From the NCBI GenBank assembly GCA_900756035.1, contig CAAEIR010000284.1:1-22423 (forward strand): a DNA stretch of 22,423 nucleotides, in the 5' to 3' direction. Position 1 is the stretch's first letter; each line of letters begins with the position of its first letter. The position numbers and the translations under genes are program-made. Under the pieces are notes generated by a model. It searched no databases, was not told the DNA's origin, and saw only the letters and a program-made list of their open reading frames with translations. Shown piece by piece: positions 7,344 to 14,474 of this stretch. The stretch is from an uncultured Anaerostipes sp. Lineage in GTDB: Bacteria; Bacillota; Clostridia; Lachnospirales; Lachnospiraceae.

Positions 7344-8213
7344 TTAGTTGTCAGCTTTTCCGTCAGATCCGAATAATTTGATCTTTGTAATTACCATATC
7401 TTTGATTGCTTCTGCACCAGGAGCTAATAATTTACGAGGATCGAATCCTTTTCCTTCCTGGTCTTTTCCTGCTTCAATATATCCGCGTGTAGCTTCAGCA
7501 AATGCGATCTGGCACTCTGTGTTAACATTGATTTTTGCAACACCAAGGTCAATTGCCTTTTTAATCATATCATCAGGGATTCCTGTACCACCGTGTAATA
7601 CTAATGGCATATCTCCTGTTAACTGCTGGATTGCATCTAACGTCTCGAAGCTTAATCCTTCCCAGTTTTCTGGATATTTTCCATGGATGTTACCAATTCC
7701 TGCTGCAAGCATTGTTACACCTAAGTCTGCAACTGCTTTACATTCTTCAGGATCTGCACATTCACCTTTACCTACAACTCCGTCTTCTTCTCCACCGATA
7801 GAACCTACTTCAGCTTCGATAGACATTCCTTTTCCTTTTGTTACTGCAACTAATTCTTTTGTTTTTTCAACGTTCTCTTCGATTGGATAATGAGATCCGT
7901 CAAACATTACAGAAGAAAATCCTGCTTCGATACATTTGTAGCATCCTTCGTAAGAACCATGGTCTAAGTGAAGTGCTACAGGTACAGAAATGTTTAACTC
8001 CTCTAACATTCCGTTTACCATACCTACAACAGTCTTATATCCTGTCATATATTTTCCTGCACCTTCGGAAACACCAAGAATGACCGGAGATCTTGTCTCT
8101 TCTGCTGCTAATAAAATAGCCTTTGTCCATTCCAGATTGTTGATGTTAAACTGTCCAACTGCATAATGCCCGGCTTTTGCCTTATTTAACATTTCTTTTG
8201 CTGATACTAACAT
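7344..8213 (-). CDS. fba: Class II fructose-bisphosphate aldolase
   Basis: A 289-residue class IIB zinc aldolase that cleaves fructose 1,6-bisphosphate to glyceraldehyde 3-phosphate and dihydroxyacetone phosphate, and works in reverse in gluconeogenesis. Visible sites are HLDHGS (82-87, with Asp84 catalytic and His85 a zinc ligand), the acidic AEVGSIGGEED segment (134-144), GNIHGKY (174-180, zinc ligand His177), VLHGGTG (205-211, zinc ligand His207) and KINVNTE (227-233). Length and sequence fit the housekeeping enzyme of Lachnospiraceae. Tagatose-bisphosphate aldolases share the fold and cannot be fully excluded. The start has GGAGG seven bases upstream. It follows the dehydrogenase gene by 56 bases but has its own consensus promoter, and a strong terminator follows. 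Confidence 0.94.
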   Translation of the reverse strand: MLVSAKEMLNKAKAGHYAVGQFNINNLEWTKAILLAAEETRSPVILGVSEGAGKYMTGYKTVVGMVNGMLEELNISVPVALHLDHGSYEGCYKCIEAGFSSVMFDGSHYPIEENVEKTKELVAVTKGKGMSIEAEVGSIGGEEDGVVGKGECADPEECKAVADLGVTMLAAGIGNIHGKYPENWEGLSFETLDAIQQLTGDMPLVLHGGTGIPDDMIKKAIDLGVAKINVNTECQIAFAEATRGYIEAGKDQEGKGFDPRKLLAPGAEAIKDMVITKIKLFGSDGKADN

Positions 8214-8257
8214 AGTTTGTCCTCCATATAATTCGTTAACTTTTTCACATCGTCTTT

Positions 8258-8286
8258 ATTATACTCTATTTAAAGTTCTGTTGCAA
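8258..8286 (-). promoter_or_regulatory. fba promoter
   Basis: Minus strand: -35 TTGCAA (8281-8286), 17-base spacer, -10 TATAAT (8258-8263, perfect). The -35 box lies inside the last codons of the dehydrogenase gene. The predicted start is near 8251, so fba can be expressed independently of the kinase-dehydrogenase genes. Confidence 0.7.
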
Positions 8287-9547
8287 GTTCCGGTGCAAGT
8301 GTTTTCAGCAGGTATTTTTCTGCTTTCTCACACCACACGTTATTATTTGCCTGACAGATTTTTGCAAGCTCTGCAAACATCTCATTTTCCTTGCCCAAAA
8401 CCTCAAAATCTTCAATCGCAGTCAATGGCATTTGAATGTGAGGATAGATCAGTTTTTTGCCTCCCGGAAGTGTCGGAAGATTCAAAATCGTATCCGGTGC
8501 CGCATCAACTCCGCCAATATGTGTAATCATATAGGAAGGATTAATTTTACCTGCCGCAGATAATTCCAATGACTCAATCATATCTGCCGGTGCTCCTCCT
8601 GATGTTCCGCAGATATGAGTTCCTTCATAATGTACATTATAAAAATTATAATTTGCCTTAAAGTAATTATCTGTCGGTCCTGCAAAGAAATTTAAGCACC
8701 CGTCATTTCCAAGAAGATCATCTCCCATTTCAATCAGCGCTTTTACCGGTGCGAAAACAAAGACCTCATCATACCCTTTTCCACCGTTTAATGCCTTCAG
8801 ATCTTCCACTGCGTTTTCATTATCTGAGGTATTAATATAATGAAGTTCTACCCCTTCTTTTGCTGCATCTTCCGGTGTAATCAGAGATTTTGCACGCTGC
8901 AGTCTTTCCTCATTAATATCTGTCACAACCACTCTCTTAGAGTTATATGGTCCGTGTACTGCATAATCAATGGCACCGATTCCCATTGGTCCGGCACAGC
9001 CAAGAAGTGCCACACTTCCGCCATCCTTCAATCCCATTTTATGCTCATAGACATATGGCGTTGTATGATATGTTGCATGGAAAGCCCCGATAATACAGGA
9101 CATTGGTTCTGCAAGAGATGCATTTGCAAAATACTCTCCTTTATACGGGAGTACACAACCCAGATCGATGGATACTTTTGGTATAATACAGTATGTTGCA
9201 TTTCCACCATAATATTCATAACTGTAACCGGCAGAATAACCACTTGGCAGCCCCATTGCCGGCTGAAGTACGAACTTCTCACCTTCCTGAAACTGATCTT
9301 TTAATTTTTCTCCTACCTGCACAATATATCCGCCAAATTCATGACCTGTAATTGTCGGATGCTCCGGACTGATATCATCCGGAACGCGCTTATGGTCTCC
9401 CCCGCGAATTGCCGCTTTATATGTAGAAAGACAGACACTGTTTGATACAACTTTTACCAGAAGTTCCTCATCTCCAATCTCCGGTAAATCTATTTCCTTT
9501 ACATATACCTGATTTTTTCCTGCTAAAACTGCTGCCGTTGATTTCAT
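8270..9547 (-). CDS. Zinc-dependent sugar-phosphate dehydrogenase (SorE/YggP-like)
   Basis: A 425-residue medium-chain dehydrogenase. Predicted catalytic zinc ligands are Cys39 (SVCLST), His69-Glu70 (GHEFGG) and Glu147 (AEPMSC). The four-cysteine structural zinc lobe of typical alcohol dehydrogenases is missing and is replaced by a Tyr/Gly-rich stretch (about 100-120). The Rossmann motif is GCAGPMGIG (183-191), and Asp210 at the end of the second strand suggests NAD. The closest types I can recall are L-sorbose-1-phosphate reductase (SorE) and E. coli YggP, of similar length. It likely oxidises or reduces a polyol or sugar phosphate. An AGGAGG site overlaps the end of the kinase gene 11 bases upstream, so the two are one operon. 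The substrate is not determined. Confidence 0.8.
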   Translation of the reverse strand: MKSTAAVLAGKNQVYVKEIDLPEIGDEELLVKVVSNSVCLSTYKAAIRGGDHKRVPDDISPEHPTITGHEFGGYIVQVGEKLKDQFQEGEKFVLQPAMGLPSGYSAGYSYEYYGGNATYCIIPKVSIDLGCVLPYKGEYFANASLAEPMSCIIGAFHATYHTTPYVYEHKMGLKDGGSVALLGCAGPMGIGAIDYAVHGPYNSKRVVVTDINEERLQRAKSLITPEDAAKEGVELHYINTSDNENAVEDLKALNGGKGYDEVFVFAPVKALIEMGDDLLGNDGCLNFFAGPTDNYFKANYNFYNVHYEGTHICGTSGGAPADMIESLELSAAGKINPSYMITHIGGVDAAPDTILNLPTLPGGKKLIYPHIQMPLTAIEDFEVLGKENEMFAELAKICQANNNVWCEKAEKYLLKTLAPELATEL

Positions 9548-9558
9548 AAAATCTCCTC

Positions 9559-10305
9559 CTAAATCATTGAATAATCATTGTCTTCTTCTACCTGCATCAT
9601 GCAGTCGCCGTCCATCGATGTCTCCAAAACTCGTCTTACGTTCACGCTGTCACTTTGAATGTACCAGTCTTCCGCCTCTTTCCTTGTAAGTCCTCCTTTA
9701 ACTTTGCGCCCAATCAAACGTTCTTTTAACATTTCTTCTTCTGAGCGAATCAAAATCGTATAATCTGCAAATTTTTTCATAGACTTCCACGGTTCTTCCT
9801 TTAATAAAAGCCAGTTGCCTTCAATTAGGATAATGTCTCCTGAAACCTCTATCACATCTTCTACAACATCATGAATTTTCCGGTCATAAACAGGCCATAA
9901 AATCCTTTCCTTCTTAATCTTAGAAAGCTTTTCCTGAAGTTTTTCCGTATCATAAGTCTCCGGACATCCTTTGACCTGCTTCATCGGAGTTTCTTTTCCC
10001 ATTACCATTGCGCTGTGTGTATTAATGTAATCCGAGTGATAATGAAATCCATCCAGTCCGATGGCCTGAATATCTGTAATATCTTCTCTTTCTTTTGATA
10101 GATGCTCTAAAAACTGACATAATGTTGTTTTTCCGACTGCCGGCGGAGCCGCCATAAATACGATCAAACGTTCCTTCTTCTCTTTCTGTATTGCAGTGAG
10201 CTTCGAAAGCAGCGGCCAAAAGACCTGTTCGATCGTGTCTTCATTATAAACTGTCTCCATCTCTAATCCGTTGACTGTAAATAAATATTTTTTCCAGCGC
10301 TTCAT
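9559..10305 (-). CDS. P-loop kinase, uridine kinase/YggC-like
   Basis: A 248-residue kinase of the phosphoribulokinase/uridine kinase superfamily. The Walker A motif is APPAVGKT (53-60), the substrate-side motif is LDGFHYH (84-90), and the Walker B-like segment is IILIEGNWLLL (158-168). An RLIGRKVKGG segment (196-205) may be the lid. The family includes bacterial sugar and nucleoside kinases such as FrcK-type proteins and E. coli YggC. The neighbouring sugar-phosphate dehydrogenase and aldolase favour a sugar or polyol substrate over uridine. It is the first gene of its operon, behind a near-consensus promoter, and is divergent from a DeoR regulator. The ribosome site GAGG is unusually close, four bases from the ATG. 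The substrate remains unknown. Confidence 0.78.
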   Translation of the reverse strand: MKRWKKYLFTVNGLEMETVYNEDTIEQVFWPLLSKLTAIQKEKKERLIVFMAAPPAVGKTTLCQFLEHLSKEREDITDIQAIGLDGFHYHSDYINTHSAMVMGKETPMKQVKGCPETYDTEKLQEKLSKIKKERILWPVYDRKIHDVVEDVIEVSGDIILIEGNWLLLKEEPWKSMKKFADYTILIRSEEEMLKERLIGRKVKGGLTRKEAEDWYIQSDSVNVRRVLETSMDGDCMMQVEEDNDYSMI

Positions 10306-10334
10306 TGGACCTCTTACCCTTTCCGTTTTTGTTG

Positions 10335-10431
10335 TGTTTTGTTTGTTTATATGTTAGATTTTATGTTTTTATTTTTGATTTGTCAAGTCTTTTCCATATT
10401 TTTTGTTGTTATCTTTTTGTTTATTTTGTTT
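10335..10431. repeat. TGTTT-type repeats between divergent genes
   Basis: Six copies of TGTTT on the plus strand start at 10335, 10340, 10344, 10364, 10418 and 10427. They flank and overlap the kinase-operon promoter and run up to the deoR -35 box. DeoR-family regulators such as lactococcal LacR bind TGTTT-type boxes (TGTTTNWTTT); TGTTTATTTT at 10418-10427 fits that pattern. The region is A/T-rich, so chance contributes to the count. Confidence 0.35.
10358..10386 (-). promoter_or_regulatory. Promoter of the kinase-dehydrogenase operon
   Basis: Minus strand: -35 TTGACA (10381-10386, perfect), 17-base spacer, -10 TAAAAT (10358-10363, 5 of 6). The predicted start is near 10351, about 45 bases before the kinase ATG. 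Confidence 0.75.
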
Positions 10432-10436
10432 TTTAT

Positions 10437-10465
10437 TTGACTTTTTTTAGTTTTTTCGATAAAAT
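10437..10465 (+). promoter_or_regulatory. Promoter of the deoR-type gene
   Basis: Plus strand: -35 TTGACT (10437-10442), 17-base spacer, -10 TAAAAT (10460-10465). The leader is about 40 bases. TAAAATAATT at the -10 is repeated at 10489-10498 just before the ribosome site. Confidence 0.65.
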
Positions 10466-10511
10466 AATTTAGGATAAATAGGATTGAGTAAAATAATTCG
10501 GAGGAAACACC

Positions 10512-11273
10512 ATGGGAAAACTACTGGCAAAAGAACGGCAAAAAGAAATTATAGAATATATTCATGTATCCGGCAGTGCTAAAATCAGTGATCTCGCCGA
10601 ACATTTCCAAGTTACAAAAGAAACTATACGAAGAGATCTGACACAATTACAAAAAACCGGACAGATTGAGCGAAGCCACGGTGGCGCCACTCTGACTTCC
10701 AGCTTTACTCCGGTTCCGATTGAAACCAGAACTGATGAAAACAGACAATTAAAACTTGCGCTCTGCGAAAAAGCACTGGAACTGATTCCTGAACAGGCAG
10801 TCATTTACCTGGACGCCGGAAGCACCATACAATGTCTGGCACAATTACTCAGTCAGCAAAGTGGTTATACGATTGTGACCAACTCTATCAATACAACTTA
10901 TTTTTTAAATAACGGACACAATACCACAATTTTAACCGGCGGACAGTTAAATCCAAATAATATGTCCACAGAAGGATTTCAAACTACAAATCTTATCAAC
11001 AATATGAAAGTAGATATTGCCTTTCTGGGCACCAGTGGTTTTGAAGGACATAACGGCCCGGCAGTCACTGAATTTACGGATGCACAAGTTAAACAGGCTA
11101 TTATCCCCCAGGCAAAAATGGTTTGTGTAATATCTGACAGCTCCAAAGCAAGTCTCTGCTCCATGGTTCAATACGCCAGCTGGAAAGATATTGACTATTT
11201 TATCTCTGATAAAGCGCTTCCGGAAGATACCTTTCAGGAAATCTGTGAGCTGACAAACATTATACTCGTCTAA
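10512..11273 (+). CDS. DeoR/GlpR family transcriptional regulator
   Basis: A 253-residue DeoR-family protein. The N-terminal HTH (about residues 6-57) contains ISDLAEHFQVTKETIRRDL and the ERSHGGA ending typical of the family. The C-terminal DeoRC sugar-phosphate sensor domain (about 75-230) shows YLDAGST, VTNSI, LTGGQLNPNNMSTEG and DIAFLGTSGF. GGAGG lies seven bases before the ATG. It is transcribed away from the kinase-dehydrogenase-aldolase genes across a 206-base shared promoter region, so it most likely represses that operon and is relieved by a phosphorylated sugar intermediate. The effector is inferred, not seen. A bidirectional terminator follows the stop codon. Confidence 0.92.
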   Translation: MGKLLAKERQKEIIEYIHVSGSAKISDLAEHFQVTKETIRRDLTQLQKTGQIERSHGGATLTSSFTPVPIETRTDENRQLKLALCEKALELIPEQAVIYLDAGSTIQCLAQLLSQQSGYTIVTNSINTTYFLNNGHNTTILTGGQLNPNNMSTEGFQTTNLINNMKVDIAFLGTSGFEGHNGPAVTEFTDAQVKQAIIPQAKMVCVISDSSKASLCSMVQYASWKDIDYFISDKALPEDTFQEICELTNIILV

Positions 11274-11274
11274 A

Positions 11275-11327
11275 AAAGAAAGCGGCATCGTGCTTTTTAC
11301 AGTACGATACCGCCTTCTTTATATTTT
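11275..11327. terminator. Bidirectional terminator between deoR and the DUF2752 gene
   Basis: The arms at 11275-11293 and 11302-11320 form a 19-position stem with two mismatches on the plus strand. On the minus strand those two become G-U pairs and one mismatch remains near the loop. T runs follow on both sides (TATATTTTTTT on plus, CTTTCTTTTTT on minus). The stem serves both convergent genes. Confidence 0.8.
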
Positions 11328-11328
11328 T

Positions 11329-11694
11329 TTAAAGTAAATCTCCAAGATAATCATATCCAAATTGATAAACCAGGATATTTCGTATCACCGCATATCCAAA
11401 AAGCAGCACTACCCCTGCAACCAGCATCCAAAGTCCCGGTTTCATAAATCTGATTGTTTTTCCGCTGACAATTCGCAAAATATTCCAGATCAGACACCAT
11501 AAAATCATCACTGCTCCATATACAACTGTCGGATTACTGCAAAATGCCTGCCAGATATCCAGATGCAGCAACGCTTTTACAGCCCGTGTTCCTCCACATG
11601 CCGGACAGTAAAATCCGGTTACTTCCTTAAAGAAACAGGGCATTTGCTGTAAAATTCTAAAAACTTTCATCATATTGTTCATAGTAACTTTCAT
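11329..11694 (-). CDS. DUF2752 membrane protein
   Basis: A small membrane protein with the DUF2752 signature CPACGGTR (residues 30-37 from the chosen start) and two hydrophobic segments (about 57-75 and 88-110). The function is unknown in the family; the Cys pair suggests metal binding or redox activity. The frame is open to 11730, but ATG at 11694 has AAAAGG six bases upstream, so I take that start (121 residues). Even so it overlaps the end of the DUF4190 gene by 38 bp in another frame. It is the last gene of the GNAT-DUF4190-DUF2752 operon and ends at the shared terminator. The start is uncertain; ATGs at 11682, 11673 and 11670 are also in frame. Confidence 0.78.
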   Translation of the reverse strand: MKVTMNNMMKVFRILQQMPCFFKEVTGFYCPACGGTRAVKALLHLDIWQAFCSNPTVVYGAVMILWCLIWNILRIVSGKTIRFMKPGLWMLVAGVVLLFGYAVIRNILVYQFGYDYLGDLL

Positions 11695-12067
11695 TAAATT
11701 CCTTTTGGAATTCCTGCTGAAATTCATCACTTAATACAATATTAAAAATGAATACAAGAATCAACAGCACAGAACCGATAATTGCAATAATTCCACAGAT
11801 CAAGCCTGCCAGAGCTTTCCCTCCTTTGCTTCCTGCAATTTTAGGTGATACCGCAAAACACACAATCGCTGCAATTCCTGTAGCAATAGCAATCGGTGAA
11901 CAGCAACAGCTGATCATCAATACAAGGGATACAATTCCAAGAATCATTGACGCAAGAGCAATTCCGTTATTTTGCTTTTCCCTGTCCTCAGATGGATCCA
12001 TATTTTCGTCGTGCTTCTCCTCACCGTACTCATATCCGGTGTACGGATCATATCTCTTTTCGCTCAT
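11657..12067 (-). CDS. DUF4190 membrane protein
   Basis: A 136-residue protein with a charged, Tyr/Asp/Glu-rich N-terminal region (about 1-33). It then has the DUF4190-type segment GIALASMILGIVSL, a run of three cysteines (about 54-56) and three predicted membrane spans (about 35-73 and 84-111). The tail is acidic and Tyr/Glu-rich (FQQEFQKEFNESYYEQYDESF split over 116-136). The function is unknown. AAAGGAG lies nine bases before the ATG. It starts six bases after the GNAT stop and its 3' end is overlapped by the DUF2752 gene, so the three are probably translated from one message. Confidence 0.82.
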   Translation of the reverse strand: MSEKRYDPYTGYEYGEEKHDENMDPSEDREKQNNGIALASMILGIVSLVLMISCCCSPIAIATGIAAIVCFAVSPKIAGSKGGKALAGLICGIIAIIGSVLLILVFIFNIVLSDEFQQEFQKEFNESYYEQYDESF

Positions 12068-12073
12068 TTCCCG

Positions 12074-12502
12074 CTACTCCTTTCTTATATAACGTATCAT
12101 CCCCGGACCGAGATTCTCATTCGGTCTGGAAATAAACCCATGTTTTTGATAAAATGGCTCCCTGCCAACAGCGCACATTAAATCTAACATGATTTCTGTT
12201 CCTTCCTCACAAAGTCCTTCTACATATCGGATTAAATCTTCAATCAGTACACTTCCGATTCCATAATGTTGAAAATCCGGGTGGATCATCAGATCCTGAA
12301 TGTAACAGATTACTGCTCCATCCCCAACCAGTCTCCCCATTCCTACAATCTGTGCATCCATATACGCACAAACAATATACAGACTGTGCTCCAGTGCTTT
12401 TTTTGCCTGTGTTTTGGATAACGGCTTGAATCCTACCGCCTTTCTCAATTCCAAATATGTATCGATCCCCATATGATTTGAAATTAATGTTACAGTCGTC
12501 AT
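12074..12502 (-). CDS. GNAT family N-acetyltransferase
   Basis: A 142-residue GNAT acetyltransferase. The core strand YIQDLMIHPDFQ (67-78) leads into the acetyl-CoA pyrophosphate loop QHYGIGS (78-84). The C-terminal region has FYQKHGF (near 115-124), which usually supplies the catalytic tyrosine segment. Substrates of such small GNATs vary and cannot be predicted here. AAGGAAG precedes the ATG. It is the first gene of an operon with the DUF4190 and DUF2752 membrane proteins, a link of unknown meaning. Confidence 0.88.
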   Translation of the reverse strand: MTTVTLISNHMGIDTYLELRKAVGFKPLSKTQAKKALEHSLYIVCAYMDAQIVGMGRLVGDGAVICYIQDLMIHPDFQHYGIGSVLIEDLIRYVEGLCEEGTEIMLDLMCAVGREPFYQKHGFISRPNENLGPGMIRYIRKE

Positions 12503-12553
12503 CTCTTTCTTCCTTCTCTCTGTATCATGGAACTGTTTTACAATTCGGCTACC

Positions 12554-12582
12554 ATCTTATCACGAATCCCACAAGAAATGAA
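12554..12582 (-). promoter_or_regulatory. Putative promoter of the GNAT operon
   Basis: Minus strand: extended -10 TGA-TAAGAT (12554-12562) with TTCATT (12577-12582) 17 bases upstream. The leader is about 45 bases. Nothing else recognisable lies between 12583 and 12669. Confidence 0.45.
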
Positions 12583-12669
12583 CAGCTTTTTTAAATTTTA
12601 TTATTTTTACTTTTCATATTCCGCTTTTGCAGTCCTCAACGCACAATTAAGTCGATATTCGCCGCCATA

Positions 12670-12718
12670 CAAAAGAAGGTCATATCCAATAGACTACCAT
12701 GAATATGACCTTCTTTTG
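12670..12718. terminator. Strong hairpin after amt-glnB
   Basis: A perfect 16-bp stem: 12670-12685 (CAAAAGAAGGTCATAT) pairs with 12703-12718. It lies 50 bases after the glnB stop and probably ends the amt-glnB message. The better T run (TTTTGATTTTTTA) is on the plus strand, so it would also stop plus-strand transcription, although no plus-strand gene is seen here. Confidence 0.7.
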
Positions 12719-12768
12719 ATTTTTTATATTATAAAGTAACTTAAGGTAAGCAAATTTGAAAGGCTCTA

Positions 12769-13119
12769 TTAGTCTTGAAGTGCATCCACACCAGTTTCCC
12801 CGGTACGGATTTTTACGACATTTCGAACTTCATAACTAAAGATTTTTCCGTCTCCAACTTCTCCGGTAAAAGCCGCCTCCTGGATAGCTTTGATCGTTTT
12901 TTTCTCCCATTCTTCAGAAGAAACAACAATTTCAAACTTGATTTTTGGACGCATCATCATATCAACTTTTGTTCCACGGACAACCTCCGTAAAACCTTTT
13001 TGCGCTCCACATCCCATAACCTGTGATACGGTAATTCCATTAACTCCGATTTTATTTAAGGCTTCTTTTACATCTTCGAGTTTCTCTTCCCTTACAATAG
13101 CATTTATTTTAATAATCAT
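12769..13119 (-). CDS. glnB: PII family nitrogen regulator without the uridylylation tyrosine
   Basis: A PII-family signal protein of 116 residues, expected to bind ATP/ADP and 2-oxoglutarate and to gate the Amt channel. The frame is open upstream to a GTG at 13134. ATG at 13119 is preceded by GGAGGTG at six bases and matches the family start, so it is preferred. Family segments are GCGAQKGFTE (36-45) and the B-loop TGEVGDGKIF. The T-loop reads VVRGTKVDMMMRPK, so the positions of E. coli Tyr46 and Tyr51 are both Val. GlnD-type uridylylation at Tyr51 is therefore not possible. The gene follows amt by 24 bases in one operon, the usual pairing for Amt control. Confidence 0.9.
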   Translation of the reverse strand: MIIKINAIVREEKLEDVKEALNKIGVNGITVSQVMGCGAQKGFTEVVRGTKVDMMMRPKIKFEIVVSSEEWEKKTIKAIQEAAFTGEVGDGKIFSYEVRNVVKIRTGETGVDALQD

Positions 13120-13143
13120 AGCTTTCACCTCCACCTTTTCTCA

Positions 13144-14382
13144 TTAATCCAGTCCGTTAAAGCTTGGATATGCATTTTCTCCATGTTCTGAAATATCAAG
13201 TCCGATTTTCTCTTCTTTTTCATCTACTCTCAGTGGTGTAAACAGTTTTACAATCGCTGCACAAATCAATGTTCCTACAACCGCAACTGCAATAGATACA
13301 ACAATTCCGATAATCTGTGCTACAAATAACTCGGTTTCTCCAAATGCCAGTCCGTTCCACTGTGCCACATCGTTAATAGATGTTAAACCAAATAATCCTG
13401 TTGCAATTCCACCCCAGATACCACCGATTCCATGACATCCAAAAGCATCCAGCGCATCGTCGATTTTTAATTTTCCTTTTACCAATTTCACACCAAAGTA
13501 GCAGATCGGACTTACAAGTAATCCGATGATTACTGCCGCCCAGATTGGTACAAATCCTGCTCCCGGTGTAATGGCTACCAATCCGATAACTAATCCTGTA
13601 GAAGATCCTACCAGAGTTGCCTTTCCTTCAGTGAAAACTTCAATCAGCATCCAGGATACAAGACCTGCCGCTGCTGAAACAGAAGTTGTCATAAATGCAT
13701 GTGCTGCAAGACCATTTGCTGCAAGAGCGCTTCCTGCATTGAATCCGTACCATCCAAACCAAAGCATCGCCGCACCGAGAAATACGAATGGAGTATTATG
13801 AACATGATAAGCACCCTGATCATATCCATGCCGTTTTCCAAGCAAAATTGCAAGAACCAATCCGCTGACACCAGAAGTGATATGTACAACATTTCCTCCT
13901 GCAAAATCTACAGAACCGATAGATGCTAAAAATCCGCCTTCGCCCCATACCATATGAGCCATTGGATAATAAACAATCAGTGACCATAAAATAATAAACA
14001 AAACGATTGCCTTAAATTTCATTCTTCCTGCCACAGATCCTGTGATCAGCGCCGGTGTAATCATTGCAAACATCATCTGAAAAGCTGCAAACGCAAGATT
14101 CGGAATCGTATCTGCGTAAGGTCCAGCTTCCATTCCGACTCCCTGGAAACCAAACCATTTTGTACCGCCTATGATTCCCCACTGGTTACCGCCAAAGGAA
14201 AGTGCATATCCGAATAAGATCCACATCACAATGGAAATCCCCATAATAAATACGCATTGCATCATGGTGTTGCCTACATTTTTTCTTCTTACCAATCCTC
14301 CATAGAAAAAGGCCAGGCCGGGCGTCATAAAAAATACAAACGCTGCACAAAGTAAAATAAATCCTGTATCTCCTGTGTTCAT
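13144..14382 (-). CDS. amt: Ammonium transporter
   Basis: A 412-residue Amt/Mep/Rh channel for ammonium, with about 11 membrane helices. Seen are the N-terminal FYGGLVRRKN (26-35), Asp159 in SVDFAGG, and the pore twin histidines His167 (VVHITSG) and His317 (FGCHGIGG). The start at 14382 is chosen over the upstream in-frame ATG at 14397 because GGAGG (14391-14395) lies eight bases before it, inside the longer version. It is paired with a PII gene immediately downstream, consistent with PII blocking the pore when nitrogen is plentiful. The leader holds an intrinsic terminator between the only good promoter candidate and the gene. Confidence 0.94.
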   Translation of the reverse strand: MNTGDTGFILLCAAFVFFMTPGLAFFYGGLVRRKNVGNTMMQCVFIMGISIVMWILFGYALSFGGNQWGIIGGTKWFGFQGVGMEAGPYADTIPNLAFAAFQMMFAMITPALITGSVAGRMKFKAIVLFIILWSLIVYYPMAHMVWGEGGFLASIGSVDFAGGNVVHITSGVSGLVLAILLGKRHGYDQGAYHVHNTPFVFLGAAMLWFGWYGFNAGSALAANGLAAHAFMTTSVSAAAGLVSWMLIEVFTEGKATLVGSSTGLVIGLVAITPGAGFVPIWAAVIIGLLVSPICYFGVKLVKGKLKIDDALDAFGCHGIGGIWGGIATGLFGLTSINDVAQWNGLAFGETELFVAQIIGIVVSIAVAVVGTLICAAIVKLFTPLRVDEKEEKIGLDISEHGENAYPSFNGLD

Positions 14383-14428
14383 AATTCTTTCCTCCATTTC
14401 ATCAAGTATTCTTTTTTAGTTATTTAAC

Positions 14429-14461
14429 AAAAAAGAGCCAAAGCAAAATTTGCTTTGACTC
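14429..14461 (-). terminator. Intrinsic terminator in front of amt
   Basis: As minus-strand RNA, GAGUCAAAGC (14452-14461) pairs with GCUUUGGCUC (14435-14444) over 10 bp with one G-U pair and a 7-base loop, followed by six U (14429-14434). It can end the kinase/kdpE message, or attenuate amt if the promoter at 14475-14503 is used. Confidence 0.75.
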
Positions 14462-14474
14462 CTTTGTCACGCTT

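Noticed and set aside
7348..7890. Long plus-strand open frame (180 codons) opposite fba
   Set aside because: It is a mirror of the fba reading frame. It has no ribosome binding site and no family-like sequence, and fba is certain on the other strand.
12527..12739. Plus-strand open frame of 70 codons in the glnB-GNAT gap
   Set aside because: It has no Shine-Dalgarno sequence, a Tyr/Phe-rich product from A/T-rich DNA, and runs through the terminator hairpin.
13120..13134. Longer PII protein starting at GTG 13134
   Set aside because: The ATG at 13119 has GGAGGTG at the right distance. Using the GTG would place that ribosome site inside the coding region and add residues absent from the family.
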